A stretch of DNA of 9,600 bases from CAZDDW01 sp964480695 (GCA_964480695.1 CAYZPO010000037.1:1-9600); one strand, 5' to 3'; shown: positions 1 to 6,097, counted from the stretch's first letter. Notes: generated by a model from the letters alone, not told the origin. Translations and numbers: made by a program.

Positions 1-61
1 TATTGGCCGGATTTGGCGGCAACATCTCTTCTTTAGGAATATGTTTAAATCCTTCTTCCAT
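1..61 (-). CDS. Partial ORF, unknown product (N-terminus only)
   Basis: An ATG lies one base after the TAA stop of the alpha/beta hydrolase gene, and its frame stays open to the window edge. The 20 visible residues start MEEGFKHIPKEEM and continue into a proline/asparagine-rich stretch (LPPNPAN). No domain can be recognised from so little. The single-base gap repeats the stop-N-ATG spacing of the two junctions upstream, which suggests it is the next cistron of the same operon. No clear Shine-Dalgarno sequence precedes it. The call rests only on position and open frame. Confidence 0.5.
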   Translation of the reverse strand, partial: MEEGFKHIPKEEMLPPNPAN

Positions 62-62
62 A

Positions 63-788
63 TTATTTATATTTATCAAACCACTTTAACGTCTCTTTAT
101 ATAATTTATCACCAATCCCATAATTTCGGAAACAATGATCAGCACCTTTGATTGTGACCAGCTTAACCGGACCCTTAATCTGTTTTTTGTACATATTACC
201 ACCCTCGTGAAGAATTCCGTCTGCCGCTAAAATTATCTTGGTCGGGATGTCAAAATTATTTCCCAGTTTATCCCAAGCTAGATCTTTTGACTCTTGAACC
301 ATCTTTTTACCGACCAAACTAACCACTCCGCTTCCGATCAAATACTTATCCAATTCTTTCACATAACGAGCTCGTTTGAAAACATTAGCTCCTTTGCAAT
401 GCGAGGGATCCCACAAGACAGCCGCTTGAAAGCCTTTCTCTCGAGACAATAACACCGTTGGCCCACCATAACTGTGTCCGACAACAAAAATTTTCTTAAC
501 ATCTTGTCGACGCAGATATTTAACCACCAAGTCCAAGTCTATCGCATGTGTTTTAAGAGTACTATCAACTAACCGACGTGCTCCGTCTTCCCAACTATAT
601 AAATTAAAACGCAATGAACTATATCCATGCTGCTCAAAATAATCCGCTGCCAGCACGTGCTGCGATTCGTCCATTAACCCAGTCAACCCATGAACAATCA
701 CAACCACCGGCTTCTTCAAAGAACCGCGGAGCTTACCATAAATATACTTCTTGGTCTTAGGAATTTTAATTCGAATCTGCTTCTCCAT
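63..788 (-). CDS. Alpha/beta hydrolase family protein
   Basis: A 241-residue single-domain alpha/beta hydrolase, probably a cytoplasmic serine esterase, lipase or acyl-hydrolase of unknown substrate. Visible landmarks are the oxyanion-hole region VIVHGLTG (about 30-37), the nucleophile elbow GHSYGG with Ser106, a candidate acid Asp190 in LAADG, and His218 in KGADHCF. Together these give the Ser-Asp-His order of the fold. The length suits a minimal hydrolase with a short cap (about 125-175). There is no signal peptide or membrane segment. Its ATG follows the SemiSWEET stop by one base, so it is probably translationally coupled; no strong Shine-Dalgarno is visible. The family is secure. The substrate, and any link to the envelope genes of the same operon, cannot be inferred. 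Confidence 0.88.
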   Translation of the reverse strand: MEKQIRIKIPKTKKYIYGKLRGSLKKPVVVIVHGLTGLMDESQHVLAADYFEQHGYSSLRFNLYSWEDGARRLVDSTLKTHAIDLDLVVKYLRRQDVKKIFVVGHSYGGPTVLLSREKGFQAAVLWDPSHCKGANVFKRARYVKELDKYLIGSGVVSLVGKKMVQESKDLAWDKLGNNFDIPTKIILAADGILHEGGNMYKKQIKGPVKLVTIKGADHCFRNYGIGDKLYKETLKWFDKYK

Positions 789-789
789 A

Positions 790-1050
790 CTACTTATACC
801 GCAATTTAAAACCTAGTATAATTATAGCAAGAACAGTGGCTACAGAGTTAGTGACTACCAACGGAGCACTATAAATAAAGACTCCGTAAGTCGTAAATAA
901 AAACAATCCGATAGTATATAGAACGTAACGCCACAAAGAAATGTCATGAGTTGATTTTGTCCGCCAACTTTGAATCACCTGTGGCACTAACGAAACTACA
1001 ATCAATATTCCGGCCAAATATCCTGTTATCTCAATAAAGACACTAGACAT
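790..1050 (-). CDS. SemiSWEET-type PQ-loop membrane transporter
   Basis: An 86-residue integral membrane protein with three predicted helices (about 7-27, 40-60, 64-83). This matches the size and layout of bacterial SemiSWEETs, which dimerise to carry small sugars across the membrane. Helix 1 ends in the PQ-loop signature LVPQVIQSWRTKSTHDIS, with Pro23-Gln24. Asn68 in helix 3 sits where the family has its substrate-facing asparagine. The start is supported by a strong Shine-Dalgarno, GGAGGAGGT (1062-1070), encoded inside the last codons of the upstream gene; the spacing to the ATG is somewhat long at 11 bases. One base separates it from the preceding TGA. The family assignment is good. The substrate is unknown, and a general PQ-loop protein remains possible. 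Confidence 0.85.
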   Translation of the reverse strand: MSSVFIEITGYLAGILIVVSLVPQVIQSWRTKSTHDISLWRYVLYTIGLFLFTTYGVFIYSAPLVVTNSVATVLAIIILGFKLRYK

Positions 1051-1051
1051 A

Positions 1052-1987
1052 TCATTCAGCTACCTCCTCCCCTATAAATCGCCAGACGCTGGCCTCGGCC
1101 ATGGCATTATTCACAGCTTCTTCTAAACCAACTTTCTGTACTCCAATCAAATATAAATTAAATTCACCTTCAACAATATTATTGACCAAGAAAATTCCGT
1201 AAGCATGACTGGTCTCAACTACATCCGTGGTTTCACCCTCGGCCAACAAACCAATGGCTTTGCCCCAAGTTTCTGGTAACTGCTCAAAAGAAACAAACCC
1301 CAAGTGCCCGCCATCAGCGGCTGATGCATCTTCACTGTACTCCTCAGCCACTTCAGCAAAATTCTCTCCTGACCGCACCTTCTCAAGGGCCTCATTTATT
1401 TTAGCCATTTTCTCTGCCTGAGCTTCTGCATCAGTTAAAATAGTTTCCTCGACCTTAGTTGCCAGAACCAACGGAGTGATCACATTCTTTTTGAAATCCC
1501 CTAAACTCCAACCAAAACTTTCTGCAATCTGCTCTTCAGCTTCGCCTGGTGTACCAGTATTATCAATCACCTCCTGCATCATGGCCTCAATTTCATCTTC
1601 TGTTACTTCAAGTCCCAACTCATCTCCCAGCTGCATCAATACCATTTTACGGATTAAATTATCCACGATATTTGTTACCGCATTCTCACCATCAAGCAAA
1701 AGACCTTCAAAACTTTCACCGGTAGTGCTGTAATATCGATCAAGCGCCGTATACTGATCACTCAATGCATCCATCCAGATAATATCACCATTAACTACGG
1801 CTGCTGGATAAGGCAGGATCGAGGTAGCAGTACGAACAATACGTGAACTTGGCTCAGCTCGATAAACCACAAGGGTCAAAAGAGTAAAAAAGACAACAAT
1901 CGCTACCACTGCGATCAGAACTGTTAAGTGGACAATAGTAAATCTTTTGTTATTTGATGCTTGTTTTTTGTTTTTTCTAATATCCAT
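1052..1987 (-). CDS. Membrane-anchored PpiC/SurA-type peptidyl-prolyl isomerase
   Basis: A 311-residue extracytoplasmic foldase. A basic N-terminus precedes one hydrophobic helix (about 17-43), best read as a signal anchor because no lipobox cysteine follows it. Residues about 63-190 resemble the helical SurA_N-type chaperone region (VVNGDIIW..., then acidic helices). Residues about 196-272 are a parvulin/PpiC rotamase domain, with the hallmarks EEYSEDASAADGGHLGFVSF, a LPETWGKAI segment and a terminal HAYGIFLV strand. It probably assists folding of exported proteins at the outer membrane face, like PrsA or SurA. Its ATG overlaps the end of the DivIC/FtsB-type gene by 11 bases, so the two are cotranscribed. 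There is no clear Shine-Dalgarno. The domain call is confident; client proteins are unknown. Confidence 0.88.
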   Translation of the reverse strand: MDIRKNKKQASNNKRFTIVHLTVLIAVVAIVVFFTLLTLVVYRAEPSSRIVRTATSILPYPAAVVNGDIIWMDALSDQYTALDRYYSTTGESFEGLLLDGENAVTNIVDNLIRKMVLMQLGDELGLEVTEDEIEAMMQEVIDNTGTPGEAEEQIAESFGWSLGDFKKNVITPLVLATKVEETILTDAEAQAEKMAKINEALEKVRSGENFAEVAEEYSEDASAADGGHLGFVSFEQLPETWGKAIGLLAEGETTDVVETSHAYGIFLVNNIVEGEFNLYLIGVQKVGLEEAVNNAMAEASVWRFIGEEVAE

Positions 1988-2438
1988 GCGTTTTGATATT
2001 TAAGAATTGTTCATGATCAAAAAAGTAATAATACCAACGTTTTGGGTTTGAGACATTACCAGTTGTCAGTTGCCAGTTTTCAGTTGTCGGTTCCTCAGAA
2101 ACTGATAACTGAGAACTGCTAACTGAGGACTCGGAACCCTCTTCCACGATTACGACTACTTGCTCTCCAGGATCTACTAATCCGAGCCTGAGTCTTGCCT
2201 CTTCTTCCAAAAACATCTCTGTTTCCAACCCAGCGTTAAGTTCAGTGACCTCCAGATTACGCACTTCAAGCTCTTCCGCTTTGTCTTGTAAGGCTTGAAT
2301 TTCATGCTGAATCTGGTAATCACGGAAAAATTCGCGGCCAAATGATAAGGCTAAGAAAAATAGAACTAAAAGATTAATCACCAGGAATAACCTAAGTTCC
2401 AGAACACGACGAATAAAATTTTTCTGAGGAGCAGGCAT
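1977..2438 (-). CDS. DivIC/FtsB-type septum formation initiator with repeat-encoded insert
   Basis: A 153-residue bitopic protein of the DivIC/FtsB divisome family. It has a basic cytoplasmic N-terminus, one membrane helix (about 15-33), a coiled coil (about 40-75), and the family-typical segment EEEARLRLGLVDPGEQVVVI (78-97). Proteins of this family bridge FtsQ/DivIB and FtsL and help activate septal peptidoglycan synthesis. Residues 104-127 are encoded by a heptamer palindrome (separate entry) and form a Ser/Thr/Gln-rich linker before the C-terminal motif NPKRWYYYFF. The start is fixed by a TAATG junction with the PH-domain gene. The family call rests on architecture and the motif. FtsB and DivIC cannot be told apart here, so no symbol is given. 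Confidence 0.8.
   Translation of the reverse strand: MPAPQKNFIRRVLELRLFLVINLLVLFFLALSFGREFFRDYQIQHEIQALQDKAEELEVRNLEVTELNAGLETEMFLEEEARLRLGLVDPGEQVVVIVEEGSESSVSSSQLSVSEEPTTENWQLTTGNVSNPKRWYYYFFDHEQFLNIKTHGY
2060..2127. repeat. Heptamer palindromic repeat inside the DivIC/FtsB-type gene
   Basis: On the plus strand five consecutive 7-base units of the type CAGTTNN (2060-2094; the last is CGGTTCC) are followed by a 5-base centre and four units of the type AACTGNN (2100-2127). The right arm is the inverse of the left, so the 68-base element forms a large imperfect hairpin made of 7-base steps. It lies inside an ORF and keeps it open, encoding residues 104-127. Interspersed heptamer arrays of this kind occur, from memory, in other bacterial genomes; I cannot confirm the family here. 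Confidence 0.85.
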
Positions 2439-3067
2439 TATTCTTCAAAAAATTCTTTAACTGCGCGTTTACGAAAACGTTTTCTTGTTTCTTGAGCCAC
2501 TTCTGCAATCTCGTCTTCTGACAAATTACTAGCAATCTTTTTAAGTTTGCGTTCTTTAGGGTCCTTGGGTTCACCCTCAATCTCAGCTCCGCGTAGATCA
2601 TTGATCAGATCATGAAGTCTGGACGGTTGGCGTACACGACTTACTTCAATATCCGCGGCTGATCCTGAGGTCTCAAGCCGAACAGTTCCGTACCCAAAGA
2701 TCATTTGTAAAACACCTTTTTTCCGATAAGACACATCGTCAATGTTAGAAAAAAACATTTCTGACACCGTGCGTGAAAAATATCCATGTTGATCAATGTC
2801 GACCATACGGCGATTGGTCACGACAAACATGGTCTTTTGCCAAGCATACCAAGAGCGGAGCCAGAAAAATAAAGCCAAAAGAACAACAACAAAAAAGGCA
2901 GCTACTCCAATCCAACCGCGGCGAAACAATGGGAACAGGAAAAACCAAGGAATAACAAACCAGATCGCAAAAACGACCAGGCGCGGAATATACGGCACCC
3001 AGTCCTGATGAACCTCCATTAAGATTTCTTCGTCTGGTTTAAGTTGTCCAAACTTATTTTTTCGCAT
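2438..3067 (-). CDS. Bacterial PH-domain (bPH2/YdbS-like) membrane protein
   Basis: A 209-residue protein read from the second in-frame ATG (MRKNKFGQLKPDEEIL). An earlier ATG at 3148 would overlap the murE-like gene by 95 bases and add a stretch unlike the family, so the shorter start is preferred; it overlaps murE by 14 bases. Two membrane helices (about 28-48 and 52-71) precede a bacterial PH-like domain (about 80-160), marked by FVVTNRRMVDID, a FSNIDDV strand and FGYGTVRLETSGS. A charged, probably helical tail follows (165-209). This order is typical of bPH2 (PF03703) membrane proteins, whose molecular role is generally unknown. It couples to the next gene through TAATG. The domain is confident; its function in this envelope operon is not known. 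Confidence 0.82.
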   Translation of the reverse strand: MRKNKFGQLKPDEEILMEVHQDWVPYIPRLVVFAIWFVIPWFFLFPLFRRGWIGVAAFFVVVLLALFFWLRSWYAWQKTMFVVTNRRMVDIDQHGYFSRTVSEMFFSNIDDVSYRKKGVLQMIFGYGTVRLETSGSAADIEVSRVRQPSRLHDLINDLRGAEIEGEPKDPKERKLKKIASNLSEDEIAEVAQETRKRFRKRAVKEFFEE

Positions 3068-4370
3068 ATTTATGCAAAGCTTTGCGAACTGCAGCTCGAT
3101 CGTCCCAAGGAATTGTTTTTCCACCAGCCACAGCCATGACTGGCTCACTTCCTTTACCAGTGATCAAAACAATATCTCCGGACTCAGCCAACGAGACGGC
3201 CTGATCAATGGCTTCAGCTCGATCCAATACCTTAAACAGATCATCACCCTCCTTTGATCCGACTTCAATCGCCCCAGCAGCGATCTGGTCAATTATTTCT
3301 TGCGGATCATCATCGTACGGATCTTCGTTAGTTACTATTGTAACATCTGCGAACTCAGATGACATCTTTCCGATCATAGGTCGACGAGCCACGTCACGAC
3401 CACCACCAGTTGAGCCAGTGACATGAACCACACGCTTGTGGTTAAAAAATTCGATTGCTTCAAATAATTTTGATAAAGATTTAGGCTCATAAGCGAAATC
3501 AACGATCACGGTAAACGGCTGACCCTCATCAATCGTCTCCAGTCGACCAGGAATGTTTGGAAGTCGAGCCACCGCGTCAGCTACCAGTTCGATCTTAAAT
3601 CCCAGAGCCAGAGCAACTGAGATCGCAGCCACCGCGTTCTCGACATTAAAGCGCCCCAGCGGTCCAAGGTGAAATTTCTGATCACGGATCGTGAAAGTTG
3701 ATCCAGAGGCTAAAGTCTCGATGTTTTCAGCCGCGACGGGAATGACGCCCGTCAGGGCGTTATTTTGATTAGTAACACCCTTACGGGTGTCACTCCCGAC
3801 AGAGAATCCATATTTCTTCTCTGCTTTAAATTTCAAAAAATAATCAGCATGTTCGTTATCAAGATTAACGATGTGTGTTTTCTGACAATGAGCAAACAAC
3901 TTCCCTTTAGCAGCCTTATAATTTTCAAACCCACCATGAGCCTCAACATGTTCTGGTGACAAATTAGTGAGCAAAGCGATATCATAATCGATCCCTTTGT
4001 GTCGAAACTGTTCAATCCCCTGCGACGTAGTCTCAATCACAGCATAGCGACAACCCGCATTCACCATCCGCTTCAACATCTTTTGTGTCTGAAAACGTCC
4101 GAGCATAGTCATCTTGCTTTTATTCGACCACTCTTCAGCACCAACCTTGAATGAGGTCGTAGCTGCCCAACCGACCTGTTCGCCACAGTGTTCCAAAATC
4201 CGGCCGATCCACTCAACCGTTGTCGACTTCCCTAGCGTTCCAGTAACTCCAATCACAGTCAATTTCTTCGAGGGTTGACCATACAAAATCGCTGCCAAGC
4301 TAGACAGCGTGCGATGATAAGCTTGCAAAGCAAACTTAGGCGTAATTTTTCGAACCATTCGTTTCAGCAT
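3054..4370 (-). CDS. murE: MurE-like Mur ligase lacking the N-terminal domain
   Basis: A 438-residue ATP-dependent amino-acid ligase, probably adding the third stem-peptide residue to UDP-MurNAc-L-Ala-D-Glu in the cytoplasm. Visible landmarks are the P-loop GVTGTLGKSTT (41-51), ETTSQGIEQ (113-121, the MurE E-SSHGL-Q equivalent), TNLSPEHVEAHGGFENYKAAKGKLF (Lys155 is the likely carbamylated lysine), GRFNVENAVAAI (239-250), a GGGRD-RRP element (322-331) and GKGSEP (405-410). Usual MurE enzymes carry about 90 residues before the P-loop for UDP binding; here there are about 40. The DNPR motif of diaminopimelate-adding enzymes is replaced by NEDPYDDDP (348-356), so the amino acid added is uncertain. 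Residues 191-212 come from a palindromic repeat. The ATG at 4370 is chosen because a terminator lies directly upstream, ruling out the longer frame. Another Mur-type ligase is possible. Confidence 0.78.
   Translation of the reverse strand: MLKRMVRKITPKFALQAYHRTLSSLAAILYGQPSKKLTVIGVTGTLGKSTTVEWIGRILEHCGEQVGWAATTSFKVGAEEWSNKSKMTMLGRFQTQKMLKRMVNAGCRYAVIETTSQGIEQFRHKGIDYDIALLTNLSPEHVEAHGGFENYKAAKGKLFAHCQKTHIVNLDNEHADYFLKFKAEKKYGFSVGSDTRKGVTNQNNALTGVIPVAAENIETLASGSTFTIRDQKFHLGPLGRFNVENAVAAISVALALGFKIELVADAVARLPNIPGRLETIDEGQPFTVIVDFAYEPKSLSKLFEAIEFFNHKRVVHVTGSTGGGRDVARRPMIGKMSSEFADVTIVTNEDPYDDDPQEIIDQIAAGAIEVGSKEGDDLFKVLDRAEAIDQAVSLAESGDIVLITGKGSEPVMAVAGGKTIPWDDRAAVRKALHKYAKK
3737..3798. repeat. 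Two inverted REP-like hairpin units within the murE-like gene
   Basis: Two 26-base arms (3737-3762 and 3773-3798) are inverted copies of one another at 22 of 26 positions, with a 10-base centre. Each arm also contains its own short hairpin (GACGCCC/GGGCGT type). The right arm closely matches the single unit at 8501-8525 in murD. The element encodes residues 191-212 of the ligase in frame, as GSDTRKGVT followed by NALTGVIPV. It falls between YGFS and AENIE, which are near neighbours in ordinary MurE, so it appears to be an insertion into a surface loop. Confidence 0.85.
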
Positions 4371-4400
4371 AAATATGCATAAATATACCACGATTCTCTC
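4371..4400 (-). promoter_or_regulatory. Possible promoter and short-leader start region of the murE operon
   Basis: Between the orfE terminator and the murE ATG there are only about 30 bases. On the minus strand they hold a TATATT box about 11 bases before the ATG, within a perfect 10-base tandem repeat (ATATTTATGC twice). No Shine-Dalgarno is visible and the -35 region is poor (TTTTCG). Because the operon must restart after the upstream terminators, a promoter is expected here. A leaderless or very short-leader transcript would fit. This is inference from position. Confidence 0.35.
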
Positions 4401-4435
4401 TAAACGAAAACCGCCTTGGTCGAGAAGTGACCAAG
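4401..4435 (-). terminator. Intrinsic terminator after orfE
   Basis: A perfect 7-bp stem, CTTGGTC (4415-4421) with GACCAAG (4429-4435) and a 7-base loop, is followed on the minus strand by GCGGTTTTCGTTT. This is a plausible Rho-independent terminator closing the orfE unit. A second hairpin, CCGGC/GCCGG (4460-4472), lies between it and the orfE stop, as in the stacked-hairpin design after orfC and orfD. Confidence 0.75.
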
Positions 4436-4444
4436 ACAGCACGT

Positions 4445-4459
4445 GTGCGCTAGAACAGC
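4445..4459. repeat. 15-bp direct repeat, copy 1 (after orfE)
   Basis: GTGCGCTAGAACAGC on the plus strand is identical to 4866-4880. The two copies are 421 bases apart and lie at equivalent places, in the post-stop region of orfE and of orfD, so they bracket the whole orfE unit with its promoter. They may mark a duplication or insertion joint, or be a shared part of the terminator design. Confidence 0.8.
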
Positions 4460-4507
4460 CCGGCGGAGCCGGACAGGCGTGGGAAGGTTGTAAGAAAGAG
4501 CTACTCG

Positions 4508-4717
4508 CTAGGGGGTCTCGACCACCTTCATCCTGCTACCCATCACGGCCAGGACTATGGACAAGGGACAGGTCAGGATCCCAGAGATGAGAATCACGAT
4601 CGGCACGAACGGCTCGGCCTCACCACATATGTTCGCCGAGTACACACTGAACCCGACACAGGTCACGGCACAGATGAACAGGGCCGCACCACAGATGGTC
4701 ATACGGTAGTTGATCAT
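4508..4717 (-). CDS. OrfE: 69-residue two-helix membrane protein, unknown
   Basis: I do not recognise this protein. It has two hydrophobic helices (about 6-26 and 38-60) joined by a short acidic loop (CGEAEPF), a short tail SRMKVVETP and five cysteines (9, 16, 20, 31, 50). The start is well supported: a strong Shine-Dalgarno, AAGGGGGT, lies 9 bases upstream, and a promoter at 4758-4786 gives a leader of about 35 bases. A terminator follows, so it is a single-gene unit. Of the five block proteins it is the smallest and the only one without a long cytoplasmic tail. A holin-like or small regulatory membrane peptide is conceivable, but nothing visible shows it. Base composition matches the other block genes, not the mur genes. 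Confidence 0.7.
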   Translation of the reverse strand: MINYRMTICGAALFICAVTCVGFSVYSANICGEAEPFVPIVILISGILTCPLSIVLAVMGSRMKVVETP

Positions 4718-4757
4718 GACAGATACCCCCTTTCAGGATTTCTACGTCTAGTAATTG

Positions 4758-4786
4758 AACTTAGCCTAAAAGTCACTGCCTGTCAA
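4758..4786 (-). promoter_or_regulatory. Sigma70-like promoter of orfE with dyad over the -35 box
   Basis: On the minus strand a perfect -35 TTGACA (4781-4786) is followed by a 17-base spacer and a -10 TAAGTT (4758-4763). The -35 box lies at the centre of the dyad TGCCT-TGAC-AGGCA (4777-4790), a possible operator. The segment from TTGCC upstream of the -35 through the -10 matches the orfA promoter at 27 of 34 positions, including 17 identical bases in a row. Distance to the orfE Shine-Dalgarno is normal. Confidence 0.75.
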
Positions 4787-4799
4787 GGCAAGTTTACCT

Positions 4800-4839
4800 T
4801 AAACTGAAAACTCGCCTCACCAGGTCGGTAGAAGCGAGT
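4800..4839 (-). terminator. Intrinsic terminator after orfD (last of three stacked hairpins)
   Basis: On the minus strand ACTCGC (4834-4839) pairs with GCGAGT (4810-4815) around an 18-base loop containing a nested ACC/GGT pairing, followed by TTTTCAGTTT. Two further hairpins lie between this and the orfD stop: a 7-bp stem CCCCGTC/GACGGGG (4846-4864) and GCGCT/AGCGC (4868-4882). The three stacked stems make a strong stop before the orfE promoter. Confidence 0.72.
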
Positions 4840-4865
4840 CGCTTACCCCGTCCGTCCGACGGGGC

Positions 4866-4880
4866 GTGCGCTAGAACAGC
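4866..4880. repeat. 15-bp direct repeat, copy 2 (after orfD)
   Basis: Identical to the copy at 4445-4459. Here the repeat overlaps the first hairpin downstream of the orfD stop (GCGCT-agaac-AGCGC). In copy 1 the same bases are followed by a different GC-rich hairpin, so the pairing is not preserved although the sequence is. Confidence 0.8.
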
Positions 4881-4891
4881 GCGGGAAAGGA

Positions 4892-5437
4892 TTAGTTGCC
4901 AGTGGCCTGATGGACCAGGTCATCGATCTCGAGCAGGGTCGGCCGACAGCCTCGTAGATACCGACGAACAAGGGAATCAGACAAGAGGAGAGGTCGCCCC
5001 TGGTGTTCCCCGCTGGTTCGAACAATCTGACCATCCATGACCTTCAGAACCACGACGTCGGTCGCTTGAGCCTGGTGCCAGTCATCGATCAGATATCGCA
5101 GGACATGATCTCGATCGGTTCGAGCTTCATCGCGTTCCCGCGTTGCCTGGTCTCGAGCCTGTTCGACCTGACGCAATGCCTTGGTGTAATCCTGAACGGA
5201 CTTCTCGTGCATAGTCCTGAGTCGACCACACTCCCGGGCCAACAGAGTCGTCCAGTGCGCTCGGATCATGTACAGCAACAGGGAAGCGAGTCCGCAGCAG
5301 GAGATGACGAAGGACACGGCTGAGGGATTCTCTCCCCCGTACGCCAGATAGATCCCTGATCCCAGTAGGAGCACACAGGCTACAAAGAGGGCAATCCACC
5401 ACAGAGCCTCAAACAGTTCTCTTATCGGATCTTGCAT
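4892..5437 (-). CDS. OrfD: two-helix membrane protein with coiled coil and C-terminal domain shared with OrfC
   Basis: An unrecognised 181-residue protein. Two membrane helices (about 11-34 and 40-59) form an N-terminal hairpin. A long, highly charged helix follows (66-118, many R/E/D residues, likely coiled coil), then a C-terminal domain (119-181). Arg and His after the second helix suggest the tail is cytoplasmic. Residues 120-177 align with OrfC 102-158 at about 18 identical positions, including G-HQ-R-LLL and a final D-L-HQ. The ATG at 5437 is preferred over one 18 codons upstream because GAGGAGG precedes it and a promoter (5463-5491) overlaps the longer frame. It is a single-gene unit with its own terminator. 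Function unknown; the shared domain suggests it acts with, or as a variant of, OrfC. Confidence 0.8.
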   Translation of the reverse strand: MQDPIRELFEALWWIALFVACVLLLGSGIYLAYGGENPSAVSFVISCCGLASLLLYMIRAHWTTLLARECGRLRTMHEKSVQDYTKALRQVEQARDQATRERDEARTDRDHVLRYLIDDWHQAQATDVVVLKVMDGQIVRTSGEHQGRPLLLSDSLVRRYLRGCRPTLLEIDDLVHQATGN

Positions 5438-5462
5438 TGCATCCTCCTCAATGATTGCCCTG

Positions 5463-5491
5463 AACTTAACCCAAAATTTAAAAATAATCAA
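5463..5491 (-). promoter_or_regulatory. Sigma70-like promoter of orfD
   Basis: On the minus strand -35 TTGATT (5486-5491), a 17-base AT-rich spacer and -10 TAAGTT (5463-5468) stand 25 bases before the orfD ATG. The -10 box is identical to that of orfE, but the TGCCT/AGGCA dyad of the orfA and orfE promoters is absent, so any repressor of those two need not act here. Confidence 0.68.
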
Positions 5492-5504
5492 GATGGTTTA
5501 GACT

Positions 5505-5548
5505 AAATAAACGAAACACCCGCCTCAGTCGTAGCACGACCGGGCGGG
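5505..5548 (-). terminator. Intrinsic terminator after orfC
   Basis: On the minus strand CCCGCC (5543-5548) pairs with GGCGGG (5519-5524), with a nested GTCGT/ACGAC stem inside, followed by TGTTTCGTTTATTT. A separate perfect hairpin, TGCGCC-GTC-GGCGCA (5555-5569), lies between it and the orfC stop. It closes the orfA-orfB-orfC unit and separates it from the orfD promoter. Confidence 0.75.
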
Positions 5549-5578
5549 CAGGTTTGCGCCGACGGCGCAGGAAAGAAC

Positions 5579-6088
5579 TCAGTTCAACGGCTTGGTCTGT
5601 TGGCGAGCCAGCTCTTGATGAGCCAACTCGTCGGCCTGGATCAGGCTGGGCTGACGCCCGATCAGAGCCATGAGCACGGTCTCGACCAAGAGCAACTGGC
5701 GATCCTGATGCAAGCCCTGAGCCCAAACCACCTTGTCACCGACCATCTTCAACTCTGGAATGGTTGGCGGCTTGATGTTGTTCCATAGCTCGACCGTAGT
5801 GTCCAGAACAAGCAGAAGCAGGCTCTCGTTCTCTCCGGCCTTGGCCAGAAGCTTTCGGTACCGCTTCTTCTGTCCTGTCTCCAGTAACTTGAGCTCCTTG
5901 ATCTCATAGTCCAGCTGGGAAGCCCAGTAGCTCTTGAGCAGAGCCAGCCCGGCCAGGATCAGCCCGCTAACGAGCACTGTCCCACGCACGAACTGTCCGG
6001 TCCGTTCCTCTTCGAGCAGGTTGAACCCGCCCGAGATGATGAGAGCCAGCAAGGCCAGCCCGAACACGATCCACCACAATTTCTTCAT
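5579..6088 (-). CDS. OrfC: two-helix membrane protein, C-terminal domain shared with OrfD
   Basis: An unrecognised 169-residue protein. It starts MKKLWW and has two membrane helices (about 4-22 and 35-53) with a charged loop between them (NLLEEERTGQFVR). A helical, charged stretch (58-90, YEIKELKLLETGQKKRYRK) leads to a C-terminal domain (about 91-160) homologous to that of OrfD. Shared residues include Trp102, LK at 113-114, G-HQ-R-LLL (125-134), Gly144, Pro147 and D-L-HQ (153-158). It is the last gene of the orfA-B-C unit: nine bases separate it from the orfB stop, and AGGGGGA lies 5 bases before the ATG. A terminator follows. The conserved histidine-glutamine pairs could be structural or catalytic; nothing decides between them. 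No known family comes to mind. Confidence 0.8.
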   Translation of the reverse strand: MKKLWWIVFGLALLALIISGGFNLLEEERTGQFVRGTVLVSGLILAGLALLKSYWASQLDYEIKELKLLETGQKKRYRKLLAKAGENESLLLLVLDTTVELWNNIKPPTIPELKMVGDKVVWAQGLHQDRQLLLVETVLMALIGRQPSLIQADELAHQELARQQTKPLN

Positions 6089-6097
6089 CTTGTCCCC

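Noticed and set aside
3065..3148. Longer start for the PH-domain protein at 3148
   Set aside because: It would overlap the murE-like gene by 95 bases and adds 27 residues unlike PH-domain family N-termini. The ATG at 3067 gives a typical start.
4371..4442. Longer start for the murE-like gene at 4442
   Set aside because: The added 24 codons run through the orfE terminator hairpin and T-tract, so they are an accidental open frame.
4508..4717. OrfE as a type I toxin or phage holin
   Set aside because: Two helices and small size fit loosely, but there is no antisense RNA, antitoxin, endolysin or phage gene nearby. Not enough to claim.
4445..4880. Integron cassette with attC sites around orfE
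   Set aside because: The repeats lack the GTTRRRY core and imperfect long palindrome expected of attC, and the gene has its own promoter, unlike most integron cassettes.
5003..5323. A 106-codon plus-strand open frame opposite orfD
   Set aside because: Lies wholly within orfD on the other strand, has no recognisable domain and no plausible ribosome binding site; same reasoning as for the frame opposite orfA.
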